Origin: Saccharomycopsis fibuligera x Saccharomycopsis cf. fibuligera
Taxonomy: Eukaryota; Ascomycota; Saccharomycetes; Ascoideales; Saccharomycopsidaceae
NCBI GenBank assembly: GCA_001936135.1
Contig: CP012811.1
Coordinates: forward strand, 1,178,001 to 1,242,000
Length of the DNA stretch: 64,000 nucleotides
Direction: 5' to 3'
Below, piece by piece: positions 53,401 to 64,000 of this stretch. The notes below the pieces were generated by a model that worked only from the letters and a program-made list of their open reading frames with translations, was not told the origin of the DNA and ran no database searches. The number at the start of each line of letters is the position of its first letter. Within the stretch, counting starts at the first letter, position 1. The position numbers and the translations under genes are program-made.

Positions 53401-54022
53401 TTTCACATTTTTTATAGATACACCAGATGCCAATATAATTTATTAATATTCGTGGCCTTTGTCTGTAGCTACTTTAGCTTCCTTAAGGATTCGCCCAAAA
53501 AGGGAAATTTTGTGACGCATTGTAGCTCGTAATTTGCGTATTTTACGAGATGGAATTTCCATCAAAGTGCAACTTTGCCTGTACAACCTGGAATCTTGCT
53601 AGGACGGGTACTTTCAAATACCGCTATTACACTCTGCATTTTTGGCAAATCGTAGTATGATTTCCCTGTGTTAATGGAACAAAGCTATTGACATCATGCT
53701 CGCAGTTGCAGAGCCCTCCAAGAAAGGCAAACACAAGAAAAAGGGCAGTTTTTATGAAACAGGAAACATCTTTTTCTCTCTTCGCATCACTTTTCTATAT
53801 TTAAGTCTTCATTGAAATATACATATACTTGCTCTCAGTTGGGTTACACCTATCAATTGTCGTTATTTATATATTCAAGAAGCAACTATACTAAGCGCGA
53901 TACTTGCGGTACTAGTCTTGTTCTTTTTGTTCAGATTCAGCCCAAGCCAAGCCCGCTAGCATTTTCCTCTTTTCAGTACCTCACACATCTTAACCGCGCA
54001 AAGCAAAAATAAGTTTGCGGTA
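53401..54022. other. Intergenic region between CBR1 and the downstream zinc-cluster gene
   Basis: The stretch is the CBR1 3' flank followed by the promoter of the next gene. A 66-codon frame near 53812 has no recognisable feature. Nothing else was identified. Confidence 0.5.
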
Positions 54023-56892
54023 ATGAGCCAGACAGCCTCAAAAGAAGACCCGTCTTCCAAAAGAAAAAAAAAGTCGTTTGTCGCCTCAAAGCTAGGCTGT
54101 GATCATTGCAAAAAACAGTCCAGAAGAAAGTGTGATGAGCAGCTTCCAGAATGCGGATCGTGCAAAAAGAAAAATGTATGTATATGTTGAGGAAAGATCT
54201 AAGTTTTTTGTTGAGCGCCTAACTGCTATTCGTTGCTCAAGTATCTAAAATTGTATCGAAGATCTTATAATCAGTAGGAATTTAAACCACGCCGAAAACT
54301 ATTTTATTAACCTTTCTTTATATAAATTAGATTCGGTGCAGTTATCTCGATGCTCCCCAAGAATTTCTTGACAGAATCAGAAGAGCCCATTCCATTATTG
54401 CGGATCACAGATTACATAGTCAGAACGCCAAAGCGCCAGACGCAACTTTTGGCAAATTCAAAATCGAGAAGGCCCCGAAAGCAGGTAAACTAAAACCTTC
54501 AAGAAAGTTTAGCGAAAATTTACCAACCAGCCTTAGTCCCACTAATGGCTTCATAAGTTTTCAGACAACTCTACGACGGAAAAATAACGCCAACAGCGGC
54601 ACCAGCGCTAAAATTCAACATCCGTCGACGCCGTCGTCATCATCGTCGATAGGCCTCAATACGTCCGCCTCAAGTAGCGCGCCACAGTCGAGGCAGCCGC
54701 AGGGCTACATGCTACCCAATGGGTTCAGTAACACTACCACATTCAAATTATATAAATACAGCTACACTCCAGATTTTGAAAAATCATATGCAGCATCATC
54801 AAAACAGTTTTTTCCTTTATTTGATGAGTCAGAAGATCAGCACAGAAAAAGATTCAATCTATACAATGTATACTTCACGTCCCATGTCATATTTGCTGAA
54901 TCCTGCCCAGAACTATTTCTGTGTTTTGTTTGTATTGGTGCTTGCTTCATACAGAGGCATGACTTGATATATCCAGACAAACCAAAATATCAACTGTTGA
55001 CACGAATACTCAATGATAACTATTCATTTGCTATCGCTTGTATAAACAAGCGATATAATGAACTTTTAGAGTTGTCTCGCAATCCTGTGATGGACGCCCA
55101 AAAACGGAAAAGATTAACACATACTGTTTTCACTACAACCATGTGTGCTATGCTCCAGTTTGGTGCTACTGGTTTTTTTAGAAATGTCAATTACAGAATG
55201 GCGGTCCATTTTTATTACCATTATGCTGAAGCAGTTCACATATACAAGAATCTCACCAAAGGTATCAACATTGATATAGGGATTCCCGAAGATGGCTTTG
55301 CTTTCATGAAGGAACTTGCTTATGCTGATATCAAAGAAGTATTTATTCCTCCTTATAGACCAGACTTTTTATTCGAAGTATTCGACGATTTGATCCACTT
55401 TAAAAGATACATTGAATATGACCCATACATGATGCAAAAGTATGAGCAGTTAATTCTGTATTACAATTTCTTGAGCACTGAGGTGCTCCCGTTTCGAAAT
55501 GAAGATTATGTTACAAAGTATCCTGCTGATATAATACACAAAGCACAAAATCACTGGTACAGAATTTTGGCACCAGAAGCTTTGACTCTTAACAACAATA
55601 CCAGCATATCTATTGTACAAAGAATTTTTTACACATTTTTTGCTACCATTGGTCTTTCCTTGGAAAGTATAATGAATAATGGAGGCTACCTTTTCGGGGT
55701 TGGGTTTTGTGGATTTGCTAGAATTAATAGCCCATTTGAACATACCATTTTTCAAGAACTTGATGGCAGAACGGATCCTGTGGGGCTTGACTTGAAATCT
55801 CATGCAATCTATTTGATGAGATTGATATCTTATTTTTGTATGAGATGTAATATTTATTTTGAAAATATTCATTTCCGCAACCCATATCCTGATTATTTGG
55901 AACAAGGATACAATAGGTTTCGTTCAAGAGTTTTGCCGTCTGTGAGGGAGAAGCAAATCTCTAATTTTAAATCAGCATTCATCAAAAGAGAAAACTTTCC
56001 TTCTTTGTCATACAGCTCTGATATGAAAGATGATAACGCTTCTTCACCTTTATTCAATGAATACGAAATTCAGTTCAAAGAAAAAAATCCACCAATTAAC
56101 ACTAGAATCACTTCCATTATCCACAACGAGGAAGAGAATTTTACCCTGCTCATTCCATTCAGCGAGTACACAATCTCTAGAAATGGTTTACTTCCCCAAG
56201 ATTTTAATCCTAGACAGCTTCCTTTTGTCTCCAATATAGACACTAGCGATTTCGCTGATAGAAGCCGTTATGTTGAAACTTTTTTGGCAAAGCTTATGGA
56301 AGACAGAAGCATTCTTCAAAGTGTCACGCTTTATGGCCCTAGAAATAATTTTGATGGATCATATTATTATACTGTTTTGAGCAATATATCGAATGATTCA
56401 TCTGAAAATCGTGACCAACAATCTTTGGCAAACAGTGCCTCTGGGTCTCCTGGGGCTGGTACTGCTTCAAATCACATTGCCTCATTAGCCAAAAACCTTA
56501 CTTTATCGTCAAATCTTTCTGTCGGTTCTTCTTCCCCTGCAGCAGCAGTGGCAGCTGCTCCTCCTGCTCCTCCTCAGTCGGCATTTCTTCAAAGCAGTGG
56601 CGTTGCAGATTATAATACCTCTGCTCCTCCACAGACATTCAATAGCAGGTATAGCAATGCAAAAACTTTTGATGAAGTTTCCTCTAGCCCAGTTCCAACT
56701 TACTTGCCTCACTTATGGCTGATCAAAAGTTTGACCAATAGCAATCCGAGTAATCAAAATCAGGTTGTTGATCACAGAAATCTGAATCAAGTTCGTGCCA
56801 ATACCAGCGGTACCTATCCAGAGCTGCCCACCATTTATAATGCCGATAGCGATTATATTAATAATAATAACAACACCAATAATGGTGCTTAG
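54023..56892 (+). CDS. Zn2Cys6 fungal transcription factor with an intron inside the zinc cluster
   Basis: Exon 1 is 54023-54175 (51 codons, MSQTASKEDPSSKRKKK...). The intron is 54176-54330 (155 nt), with donor GTATGT, branch-like TATTAAC near 54305 and acceptor TAG. Exon 2 is 54331-56892. The spliced protein is 904 residues. The cluster reads C26-x2-C29-x7-C37-x6-C44-x2-C47-x6-C54; the intron falls after residue 51, so the sixth cysteine (IRCSY) is supplied by exon 2. The C29 to C37 spacing of seven is one more than in most GAL4-type clusters. A basic Ser/Thr-rich linker, a helical regulatory domain (about 185-560) and an Ala/Pro/Ser/Asn-rich C-terminus follow. Target genes are unknown. Taken from the first ATG of the long frame (54709), the DNA-binding domain would be missed. 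Confidence 0.85.
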
Positions 56893-57250
56893 ACACCTAC
56901 TGTCCCTAATCAATACCAAACTCGAAATGGAATATTCCCTGGTGGAATGTATTCCGATCCTGGTAATTGATAGCCTTGCAAGTACTCGGATCAATATAAC
57001 AATAGTAAATTCTTGTTAGCTTTGCAAACAATTGCGAAAATTTTGGTTTTTATTGTTAACTAATTAAAGTTCTTGAAAATGCACAGAAGGCTTTAGTTTC
57101 AACAGCCGAGATTTTCATAGGTATTTCGAAGACATTACAATGTTGAAATGTTATGTTGCAGGCCGTTAAAAGATGCCATATTTTATGCAAATTTTCTTTT
57201 TATTTCTTCTCCCCTTGCTACTTTTTTCTCAATTTTGGTCAAAATTGACT

Positions 57251-57289
<39 letters not shown>

Positions 57290-58143
57290 GCTCCTTCTAC
57301 TTTAATGTACAATAAACGTATTTCTGATGTTGTTTATGAGGCTACGGTAATCCAAACATAGCTCAGTGGATGATCCATCATTCGAGATTACGTCGCTATA
57401 ATAAATTCATGTTTACATTAAATCTTTATGAAATAACTGAAACATAAGCTGGATTCTAATGAGGCTGAAATTAGTCTTTTTGTATTCTTTTAGGTCCTCG
57501 TCAAGTTTGCTCACTGTGCCTCCAGTGTGACTAATTTTGAGGCTAATGTTATGAATATTAGCTGGGCACATAAAGGAGAGAAAAGCCGGAAAATGGGCCT
57601 AAAAGTTACAAACTCAAAAAACAGAGAGACAATTTTTGTGGGGTTGGAACCCTGTGGTGGTAGTTCATGCGCATATTAGGACGCTTCCTGAGCTGCATAT
57701 TTGTACTTCACAAAAATCAAAATCAGCTGTTTGCCAATCATCAAGAACTACGTGAACATGCCGCAAATCAACAATTAAAAAAAAACGGTAAAACTTCTAT
57801 TAGTAAACTAACCAAATAAAATCAATTCGTGGACAACAGAAGAGAAAATATCACATAAAGTGAATCAAATCAATTGAAAACAAAACATTCATAAAAGAAA
57901 CAAATCAAAAAAAGAACAAGAACAGATAACTGTAAATTAACATCAAAATAAGAAATAAGTGGCAAACAGTAACAAACAAAAACTAGAGGAACAACTAAAA
58001 AAAACAAAAGATTAAGGAGAAAATAGCGTAAAATAGGTTTAGAAAAAATAAAAGTAAAAAAAAAAAACATGAAATAGAAGCAAAAGTGATAAAATGATGT
58101 TGAATGCTAAAGTAAAATATGTTCAGAGATAGCAGCAACCACT
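56893..58143. other. Convergent 3' intergenic region with an A42 tract
   Basis: 3' flanks of the zinc-cluster gene and the IRA-type gene. An uninterrupted A42 run lies at 57252-57293, the longest homopolymer in the window. The sequence becomes A-rich on the plus strand toward the IRA-type stop. No gene or tRNA was recognised. Confidence 0.6.
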
Positions 58144-61100
58144 TCAATCAACTCTGGTATATGCATTGGCTTTCTCATAAAAGAATTTCAAAATTCTCGG
58201 GTTGAATGGATGATTAGCCAATCTCACGGCCTCTTCAATAGAAAGAGGATCAGCTTCCTGGAAGCCTGTCAACTTGATTGACTGAACATGATATTTCTCA
58301 AAAAGCTCATCTTTACGTTCCAAGAATTTCTCTGGGGTTTCGAAATCTGGGTTTTTGCTGCTCACCTCAATGACTTTGTATGCGGCTTGCAACATATCAA
58401 TAGATCCAGTGCTTTCAACTTCATGCATTAACGTATCTTTGATGATCAAGTAGGCATAAAATACCAAGTCTGGAGCAAGATCAAACAAAGTGTTCAATAA
58501 CAACAAAAAGTTCAACTTGCTGGTAGCGTCAGTGTTTTTATCGCAAAAGTATGAAGCTGCCTGATACATTGTGAGAGTGGCGTTGTCAGACTGCGTAGCA
58601 AAGTAGTCAATCAAAATTTCAGGAATATCAACACCCACAACATTTCTAATTCTTGAAGAATCTAATCCGCAGCTTTCTAAAATATCTTTATAGGAGGCAT
58701 CATGGAAACCACTCACGTAGATCAAAGCTAAGTATCCAATAGCATTAGATTGGAATTTTAACTCATCATTAGCAACCGGCGAAGTAGTTTTAAATTGTTT
58801 CAAATCGTATCTGACTCTAACATTGAACATAAGCATCAATAATTCAAGACCATTTTTTTTCAAGAACGGCAATTGTAAAGCTTTTATAGCATACAAAATG
58901 AAAACCTGATCAACTACATCGCTTGTCGTAGAAATACCAAAACTGCCTTCCACAAAGTCCATGTAGTCGGAAAATTCATCCCGATAACTGCTGATTTTCT
59001 CCAAAATATCAGTATCATCATCAAGAGTGCCATTAAGAACCATACCGGTGATTGTGCATCTCAAGATTTTAAGAGATGTTGAAAAAAATACGCTATTATC
59101 AAAAAGACACTGTGTAAACCCACAACAGAACAAAAATCCAGAGTATTGTGAAATCTTGGTGACACCTTCAGCAATGTTAGCAAATGCAAAGAAAAAGCAA
59201 ATGCACACCATGAAATCAGCAGCCAAAAGATCACCTGTACACCATTCAATGTATTTTCTCATAAATTCAATAATAACAGAGTCGGAAATACCAGTCTTGC
59301 AGATAATACCAGCAACCAAAATGCCTCTACCTTGAAGAGGGCCATACTGTCTAAACGCAGCACTTAACGCATAACTTGACCATCTTCCTTTCCAAAGACT
59401 TCTAACTTCCATTGGCTGCAATTCAATAAAATTTAAGAGTGTATAGCAAAAATTTTCCAAATGAGTAACGGTCCCTGAAATTTGATCAGCCCTTCTTGGA
59501 AGAACACTATAGTTTTCATTTTTGGATTTAATTAAGCCAAAAGTAACTTTAGAACCAGGGCCTGAAAAGTCATCGATAGTTTTTAAGACATGTTGCCTAA
59601 CTGCATCAGACAAATTCTCTTTGCTGAGGAATGAATAAAACACATTGATAATCAAGTTTCTAACAGAAAGACGCATGTCAGACGGGCCAGTGTTTAGCAA
59701 CATTGATACAATAAAGCAAATTTCAGCAAAATATGTCTCTGCCAAGAACAAAGCATCAAAAGACAAAGCTTCGCAAACTCTGACAAGAATTTTTGCTTTA
59801 ATCCAACTGATGTTTATAGACACTTGTCTATTATTCTGGAAGAATGGAATATCAACAATTTGTCTCAACTGCTTAATAATAATACCACAAACGTCAATTG
59901 AAGGAAAATATGAGAGCACAGAATGTATGTGATCCCAATTTTCTCCCTGAATCTCCTTTTTAAGTGCTTCTCTAATGGCATCCAACACAGCAAACTCAAC
60001 TAAATTCACATCACTGAGAATACCTTTCCAAATAAAAGTTTTAAAAGATAAAATCAATGGACTATTAACTGGCGGGATTCTTTTAACAAATTGATGAATG
60101 ATAGTCTCAACTTTTTCCATACTATTAGCTTCAGAACTCTTGTAACATTGTGAGTAAATATTTTTTATCCACAAAGAAAGCAACATCAAACAACAATATT
60201 TACTTTCACTGGTTTCATATCCATCACTGAGAGCAGAAATGAAATCGCTAGTTAACTCTGGATGGTTGACAGATAACGAGTTACAAAGATCAAGCACATA
60301 CGGCACGAAATCCTTAGGGAAGCTTGATCCATCAGCAACAATGTTTCTGTCAAGTTTCAACTTGTAGTAGTCAACAATGGTGACAAGCGAACTAAAGGCA
60401 ACATTTCGCACACTTGCATCAGCTGAAACCAAATTCAAAAGAATGGACGCTAAAATAGATCCCAAGAAAGAGTCTGTAGAAACCTGCTTGCGGTAGTAGA
60501 TTGGAATATATCGTTTGACGGCATCTGCTTTGTAACTCAATCTAGCCAAGAATAAACTCTTGATAATGTCCGATTTCTTGGAAGAGGAAAAGTGTAAAAC
60601 GCCATGACCTCTAACAGTCACTTGAAACTCTTTGCCATCCTTATTAATGAAATCATTTTCGGTAACGTCAGTCCAGTCGCTAACCTTGGAGGTATTGGTT
60701 ATTCTAATATTTTTTGATTTCCCTTCAATTTCAATTTTGTGGATTATGCTACTCCAAAAAATGTAAAAAGTTCCTATTTTGATAACCACTGGAATGTACT
60801 TCTTAAGATCATCAGAATAAACAAGACAATCAATTGTTAGCTGAGTATCTTTGATTACGTCAAGAGACCACCTTGGAATGCCTTGAGCTTCAAGAGTCTC
60901 AATGTTGTCAAACGGGGAATAAAAGGAACGGAAGAGCTTAAGGGTATAACCAGCAGGTCCCAATGAAGAAGAGTCAACCCCCATTTTAATATAATTAAAA
61001 TATGAAGGGCTAACATTATAGAAACTGAAAGCAATACATTCCTTCCAATAATCACGGCAAAGTACATTCATAATTTCGTAATATTTGTTGAGCTTCACAA

Positions 61101-64000
61101 GGCATCTTTCATCAAAGAATGAACAATCAACGAGAACTTTGAATGGCTCACCCCATTTTCTATGAATTATTTGAACTGTTCTATAGATAAGCAAATCCAA
61201 ATCATAATGCAATAATCTTTGGAAGTACTGAACAGAAAGCACGATTAACGAAGTACCATCTTTCATAAAACTTTGAGTCAAAAATGGGGATTCAATCAAC
61301 TCTTTGTCTTTGAAATCCTTGTAACGTAAGAACAATTCAGATAGCTCAGGATTGGAGTCCCTGCTGTTTCTAACAATTTCTGGTATCGATGGTGAGAAAA
61401 TCAAATGTTCTTTGCCCACATCAATGGATATCCTTTCAATGACATGCATACTATCGATACTCTGTTGGATAGTCGTTTTAGGTTTAAAACCGGGGTGCAT
61501 CATGAAGTGCCCAATTTCCTCATTTCTGTGAATCAAAAGAGAGTAAACTGCAGAAAAAGCGCTCTCATCAATAACGAAATGAGGCTTTGGTGGAACTTGA
61601 ACGACAGTCTCTTTGGAAACGGCATCAACAAAATCAAACAATTGGTCCTTCATATTAGCGAGCTGCTGTTTTTTCTCAATTAATAATGGCCACCTAATTG
61701 ATGGTATAGAATCATTAGCAAGATTTTGAAACATCTTAGCCAACTGAATGTAAGCTCTTTTTTCCTGCTTAGTAGGAGTGTTAAAAATAATATTTTCTGA
61801 CTCTGGACTAACAATTGCAGGACAAATAAATCTCAAAAACAAAAAGGAACTGATAACAAGCATAGCAATTGAATCATCTTGGGTTTTTTTCAATACCAAT
61901 TGTCTAATGTTGGAACATAATGCCTTAAGTTCTATTGGAATAGTATCGATAGATGTGCAAATGTTGGAAATAATCTTTGACAAATAGTAGAAAAATTTAT
62001 CAACGTTTTGTTCGACATCCAAATCATCATCATTGACTAATTTTTCTACTTCAAAGAAATCTTTTTTGCTGATCATTTCCTCAATAACTGGACGCAAAAG
62101 AGAAATCAAATAGTCTGTACCAATATGCTTAGCATACAATGATAGTAATTTAGCAGGCACCGAATTTCTTCTTAAAATATCAATAGCCTTTGGAGAAACC
62201 TCTAATTCATAATCCACAAGCTCTGTAATCATTGGAATTTCATTATTGATGGAAAGCAAAATTTGCAACAAGTTATAGGACAATACGTCGTAATCCTGCA
62301 ACAAAATTCCTCGAATAACCGCAATTATACCATCTGCATTAGTACCAAAATGCAAAGAAAATTCCTGATAAGCTTTTGCCTTTGCTTCAGGGGTAGTTTT
62401 AGTGTTAGCCTGTTGAACAGTTTCGATGATATTATTGAACACAATCAAAAAGGCGTGTTTGACTTTTAAATCAAGATGGAAAGACAACGGCAAAGCAATT
62501 TCAAGACCAACATCATAATTGAACTCCAACATGTTACTAATTGCCAAAATAACTTCATCTTTAATCAATTCGACTTTTCTCTCAACCGCAGAAAGAGTAC
62601 TGCTTGATGGTGTCTTTGCTAAGCAATTTTCTAAAATTCTCGAAAATAGATTGAAATAGTTTCTAAAAGTGGTAGATCTGACAATAAAAACTTCACTCTG
62701 GTACTGAATCCCAAACGGATAAATTGATGTTTCTTTAAAAAGCAAAGAAATTGCTTTCAAACATTCTAAGGCAAGTTCATAAAAGATAAAAGCATCCATT
62801 TCACGACGAGAGTTAGCTCTAGTGCCATCGCTAAGTGAAAATAAATTGTAGTTCCCATTAGCGGCGGCTGCTTCATTACTGAAAACAACATTATCCAACC
62901 AAATGGTAACAGTTCTAATCAAATTATTCTTCCATTTCCCAGCACAACCACGAATGATCAACAAATCAAAATTCTCGGCCAATTTTTGTAAATACTTGCA
63001 AGCTTTCATTTTCAATCGCAAGAAATTTATGTTTACATTTTCTTTTGACTTTTCCAACAACAGGGTCAATTTGGTAGCAATAGACCTCAAATCAGCACTA
63101 TTGGCAAAATTAACATCTTCTTCACCAAAGTTCAAAAATCCAATAAGAATGCTTAAATATGAATCAATTAAAGTAATTTCTCTGCTGGAAAGATATACAG
63201 CAGCCACTGCTGATGCTCCATCATCAAATACAAGACCCTTGTTTTGAGACTCAACCATTTCTTTTCTCTTTATCATTACATCCAAATCTTTTTGGATATT
63301 CCTAATCACAATATAATGAGCATGAGGATGTAATTCATTAGCAAACAAATCTTTGGCGCCTTCTCTTTCGTGAACTTCCTCAGAAGAAAGATGTGCAGAT
63401 TGCTTAGATATAAAAGTCTCCAAATTTTTCACTCTGGAGCTATCAGCAATCTCAGCATGCTTTGGATTCAAAATTCCACCCAAAACAACCGCCAAAAAAC
63501 CTGCATAATTGCGATGCTCTACTTCTTCCTGTTGAGATGGATTACGAATAGAGTAGAATTCTCTCCATCTTTCATAAGTGATATCGATAGCTTGAAGCAA
63601 GCCTTCGGAATAAACATCAATACTTTGATATAACTTCTTTCTGACTCTTTTTTGTAAAGCCACTTGACTGCTAACAAAATAAGTTTCATCCGCAAATGCT
63701 TTGAAAACGTTATAATTGACGCTCTGTTTCAACTGACCGTGAAACTGGGAATCTAAATCTAGATCTTTAACAAACAATGAGCAAATCAACTTCAATAATC
63801 TATAAAAATCAGTTCCCGGGGTAGTCAATGAAATTAACACTAACTTTTCCGAATCATTAAGGCATTTTTGCACCAATTCAAAGCCTTCCATTCCCAAATG
63901 TTCGTACAACTCATCCACATCAATCAGGTAAAGAATTTCACTCCGCTTAGACCAGAACAAAGTAATAAACGAAATAATTTCTAAAAATTTTTTATCGTAT
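58144..64000 (-). CDS. IRA2: Ira-type Ras GTPase-activating protein (C-terminal 1950 residues; runs off the right edge)
   Basis: The frame is open through the last base of the window, so the N-terminus lies outside; the first apparent initiator at 63960 is a TTG and not a start. The product is a neurofibromin/Ira-type RasGAP that switches Ras off and restrains cAMP/PKA signalling. The GAP domain shows the arginine-finger region ILRRNSVPAKLLSLYAK (about 62150-62190) and the signature FLFLRFICPAIVSPE (about 61800-61850). A Sec14/PH-like module follows (VLVDCSFFDERCLVKLNKYY), then a long helical repeat region to the end, as in neurofibromin. No frameshift is seen. Candida-type yeasts usually have one such gene, but IRA1 and IRA2 cannot be told apart from this fragment. 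Confidence 0.9.
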   Translation of the reverse strand, partial: YDKKFLEIISFITLFWSKRSEILYLIDVDELYEHLGMEGFELVQKCLNDSEKLVLISLTTPGTDFYRLLKLICSLFVKDLDLDSQFHGQLKQSVNYNVFKAFADETYFVSSQVALQKRVRKKLYQSIDVYSEGLLQAIDITYERWREFYSIRNPSQQEEVEHRNYAGFLAVVLGGILNPKHAEIADSSRVKNLETFISKQSAHLSSEEVHEREGAKDLFANELHPHAHYIVIRNIQKDLDVMIKRKEMVESQNKGLVFDDGASAVAAVYLSSREITLIDSYLSILIGFLNFGEEDVNFANSADLRSIATKLTLLLEKSKENVNINFLRLKMKACKYLQKLAENFDLLIIRGCAGKWKNNLIRTVTIWLDNVVFSNEAAAANGNYNLFSLSDGTRANSRREMDAFIFYELALECLKAISLLFKETSIYPFGIQYQSEVFIVRSTTFRNYFNLFSRILENCLAKTPSSSTLSAVERKVELIKDEVILAISNMLEFNYDVGLEIALPLSFHLDLKVKHAFLIVFNNIIETVQQANTKTTPEAKAKAYQEFSLHFGTNADGIIAVIRGILLQDYDVLSYNLLQILLSINNEIPMITELVDYELEVSPKAIDILRRNSVPAKLLSLYAKHIGTDYLISLLRPVIEEMISKKDFFEVEKLVNDDDLDVEQNVDKFFYYLSKIISNICTSIDTIPIELKALCSNIRQLVLKKTQDDSIAMLVISSFLFLRFICPAIVSPESENIIFNTPTKQEKRAYIQLAKMFQNLANDSIPSIRWPLLIEKKQQLANMKDQLFDFVDAVSKETVVQVPPKPHFVIDESAFSAVYSLLIHRNEEIGHFMMHPGFKPKTTIQQSIDSMHVIERISIDVGKEHLIFSPSIPEIVRNSRDSNPELSELFLRYKDFKDKELIESPFLTQSFMKDGTSLIVLSVQYFQRLLHYDLDLLIYRTVQIIHRKWGEPFKVLVDCSFFDERCLVKLNKYYEIMNVLCRDYWKECIAFSFYNVSPSYFNYIKMGVDSSSLGPAGYTLKLFRSFYSPFDNIETLEAQGIPRWSLDVIKDTQLTIDCLVYSDDLKKYIPVVIKIGTFYIFWSSIIHKIEIEGKSKNIRITNTSKVSDWTDVTENDFINKDGKEFQVTVRGHGVLHFSSSKKSDIIKSLFLARLSYKADAVKRYIPIYYRKQVSTDSFLGSILASILLNLVSADASVRNVAFSSLVTIVDYYKLKLDRNIVADGSSFPKDFVPYVLDLCNSLSVNHPELTSDFISALSDGYETSESKYCCLMLLSLWIKNIYSQCYKSSEANSMEKVETIIHQFVKRIPPVNSPLILSFKTFIWKGILSDVNLVEFAVLDAIREALKKEIQGENWDHIHSVLSYFPSIDVCGIIIKQLRQIVDIPFFQNNRQVSINISWIKAKILVRVCEALSFDALFLAETYFAEICFIVSMLLNTGPSDMRLSVRNLIINVFYSFLSKENLSDAVRQHVLKTIDDFSGPGSKVTFGLIKSKNENYSVLPRRADQISGTVTHLENFCYTLLNFIELQPMEVRSLWKGRWSSYALSAAFRQYGPLQGRGILVAGIICKTGISDSVIIEFMRKYIEWCTGDLLAADFMVCICFFFAFANIAEGVTKISQYSGFLFCCGFTQCLFDNSVFFSTSLKILRCTITGMVLNGTLDDDTDILEKISSYRDEFSDYMDFVEGSFGISTTSDVVDQVFILYAIKALQLPFLKKNGLELLMLMFNVRVRYDLKQFKTTSPVANDELKFQSNAIGYLALIYVSGFHDASYKDILESCGLDSSRIRNVVGVDIPEILIDYFATQSDNATLTMYQAASYFCDKNTDATSKLNFLLLLNTLFDLAPDLVFYAYLIIKDTLMHEVESTGSIDMLQAAYKVIEVSSKNPDFETPEKFLERKDELFEKYHVQSIKLTGFQEADPLSIEEAVRLANHPFNPRILKFFYEKANAYTRVD

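Overview
The window is nuclear DNA of an ascomycete yeast of the CTG-Ser clade, most likely close to Lodderomyces elongisporus or Candida parapsilosis; the species is inferred from gene style and not proven. The evidence is single genes with their own promoters on both strands, short 5'-proximal introns with GTATGT-type donors and TACTAAC-type branch sites, a CCA-less tRNA gene with an intron, Asn/Gln-rich low-complexity protein segments, and no bacterial operons or ribosome binding sites. CTG codons are rare. Where they occur they often sit in Ser-rich stretches, so they probably encode serine; translations quoted here use the standard code unless stated.

Left part (1-10 kb): the 5' end of a Ser-rich protein running off the left edge, an MFS transporter, a CSN7-like COP9 signalosome subunit, an intron-containing tRNA-Ile(AAU) and the AGC kinase SCH9. 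From about 10 to 21.3 kb the DNA is almost gene-free. It holds one small two-finger C2H2 protein (17.3 kb), a possible small spliced gene (18.7 kb) and tandem repeats (20.6-20.9 kb). This is the best place in the window to look for a centromere or another non-genic chromosomal element.

Middle (21-43 kb): VPS34 (greatly enlarged by Asn-rich inserts), HUB1, ABZ1 (PABA synthase), PPG1, a Zn2Cys6 regulator, an LMBR1-type membrane protein, PMI1 and ERS1. Right part (43-64 kb): SDH5, an MTF2-like mitochondrial factor, MRP10, SIR2/HST1, TUB1, CBR1, a second Zn2Cys6 regulator whose zinc cluster is split by an intron, and most of an IRA-type Ras GTPase-activating protein running off the right edge.

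Six genes (PPG1, PMI1, ERS1, MRP10, TUB1 and the zinc-cluster gene at 54 kb) are complete only if a spliced exon is added. In five of them the missing piece is a first exon of 13-153 nt; in MRP10 it is the last exon. Simple ORF calling would truncate all six. Several products belong to nutrient and growth signalling (SCH9, IRA, VPS34, PPG1) or to mitochondrial biogenesis (SDH5, MRP10, MTF2-like), but they are separate genes and I see no pathway cluster. Nearly every intergenic gap carries an A or T homopolymer of 21-42 nt.
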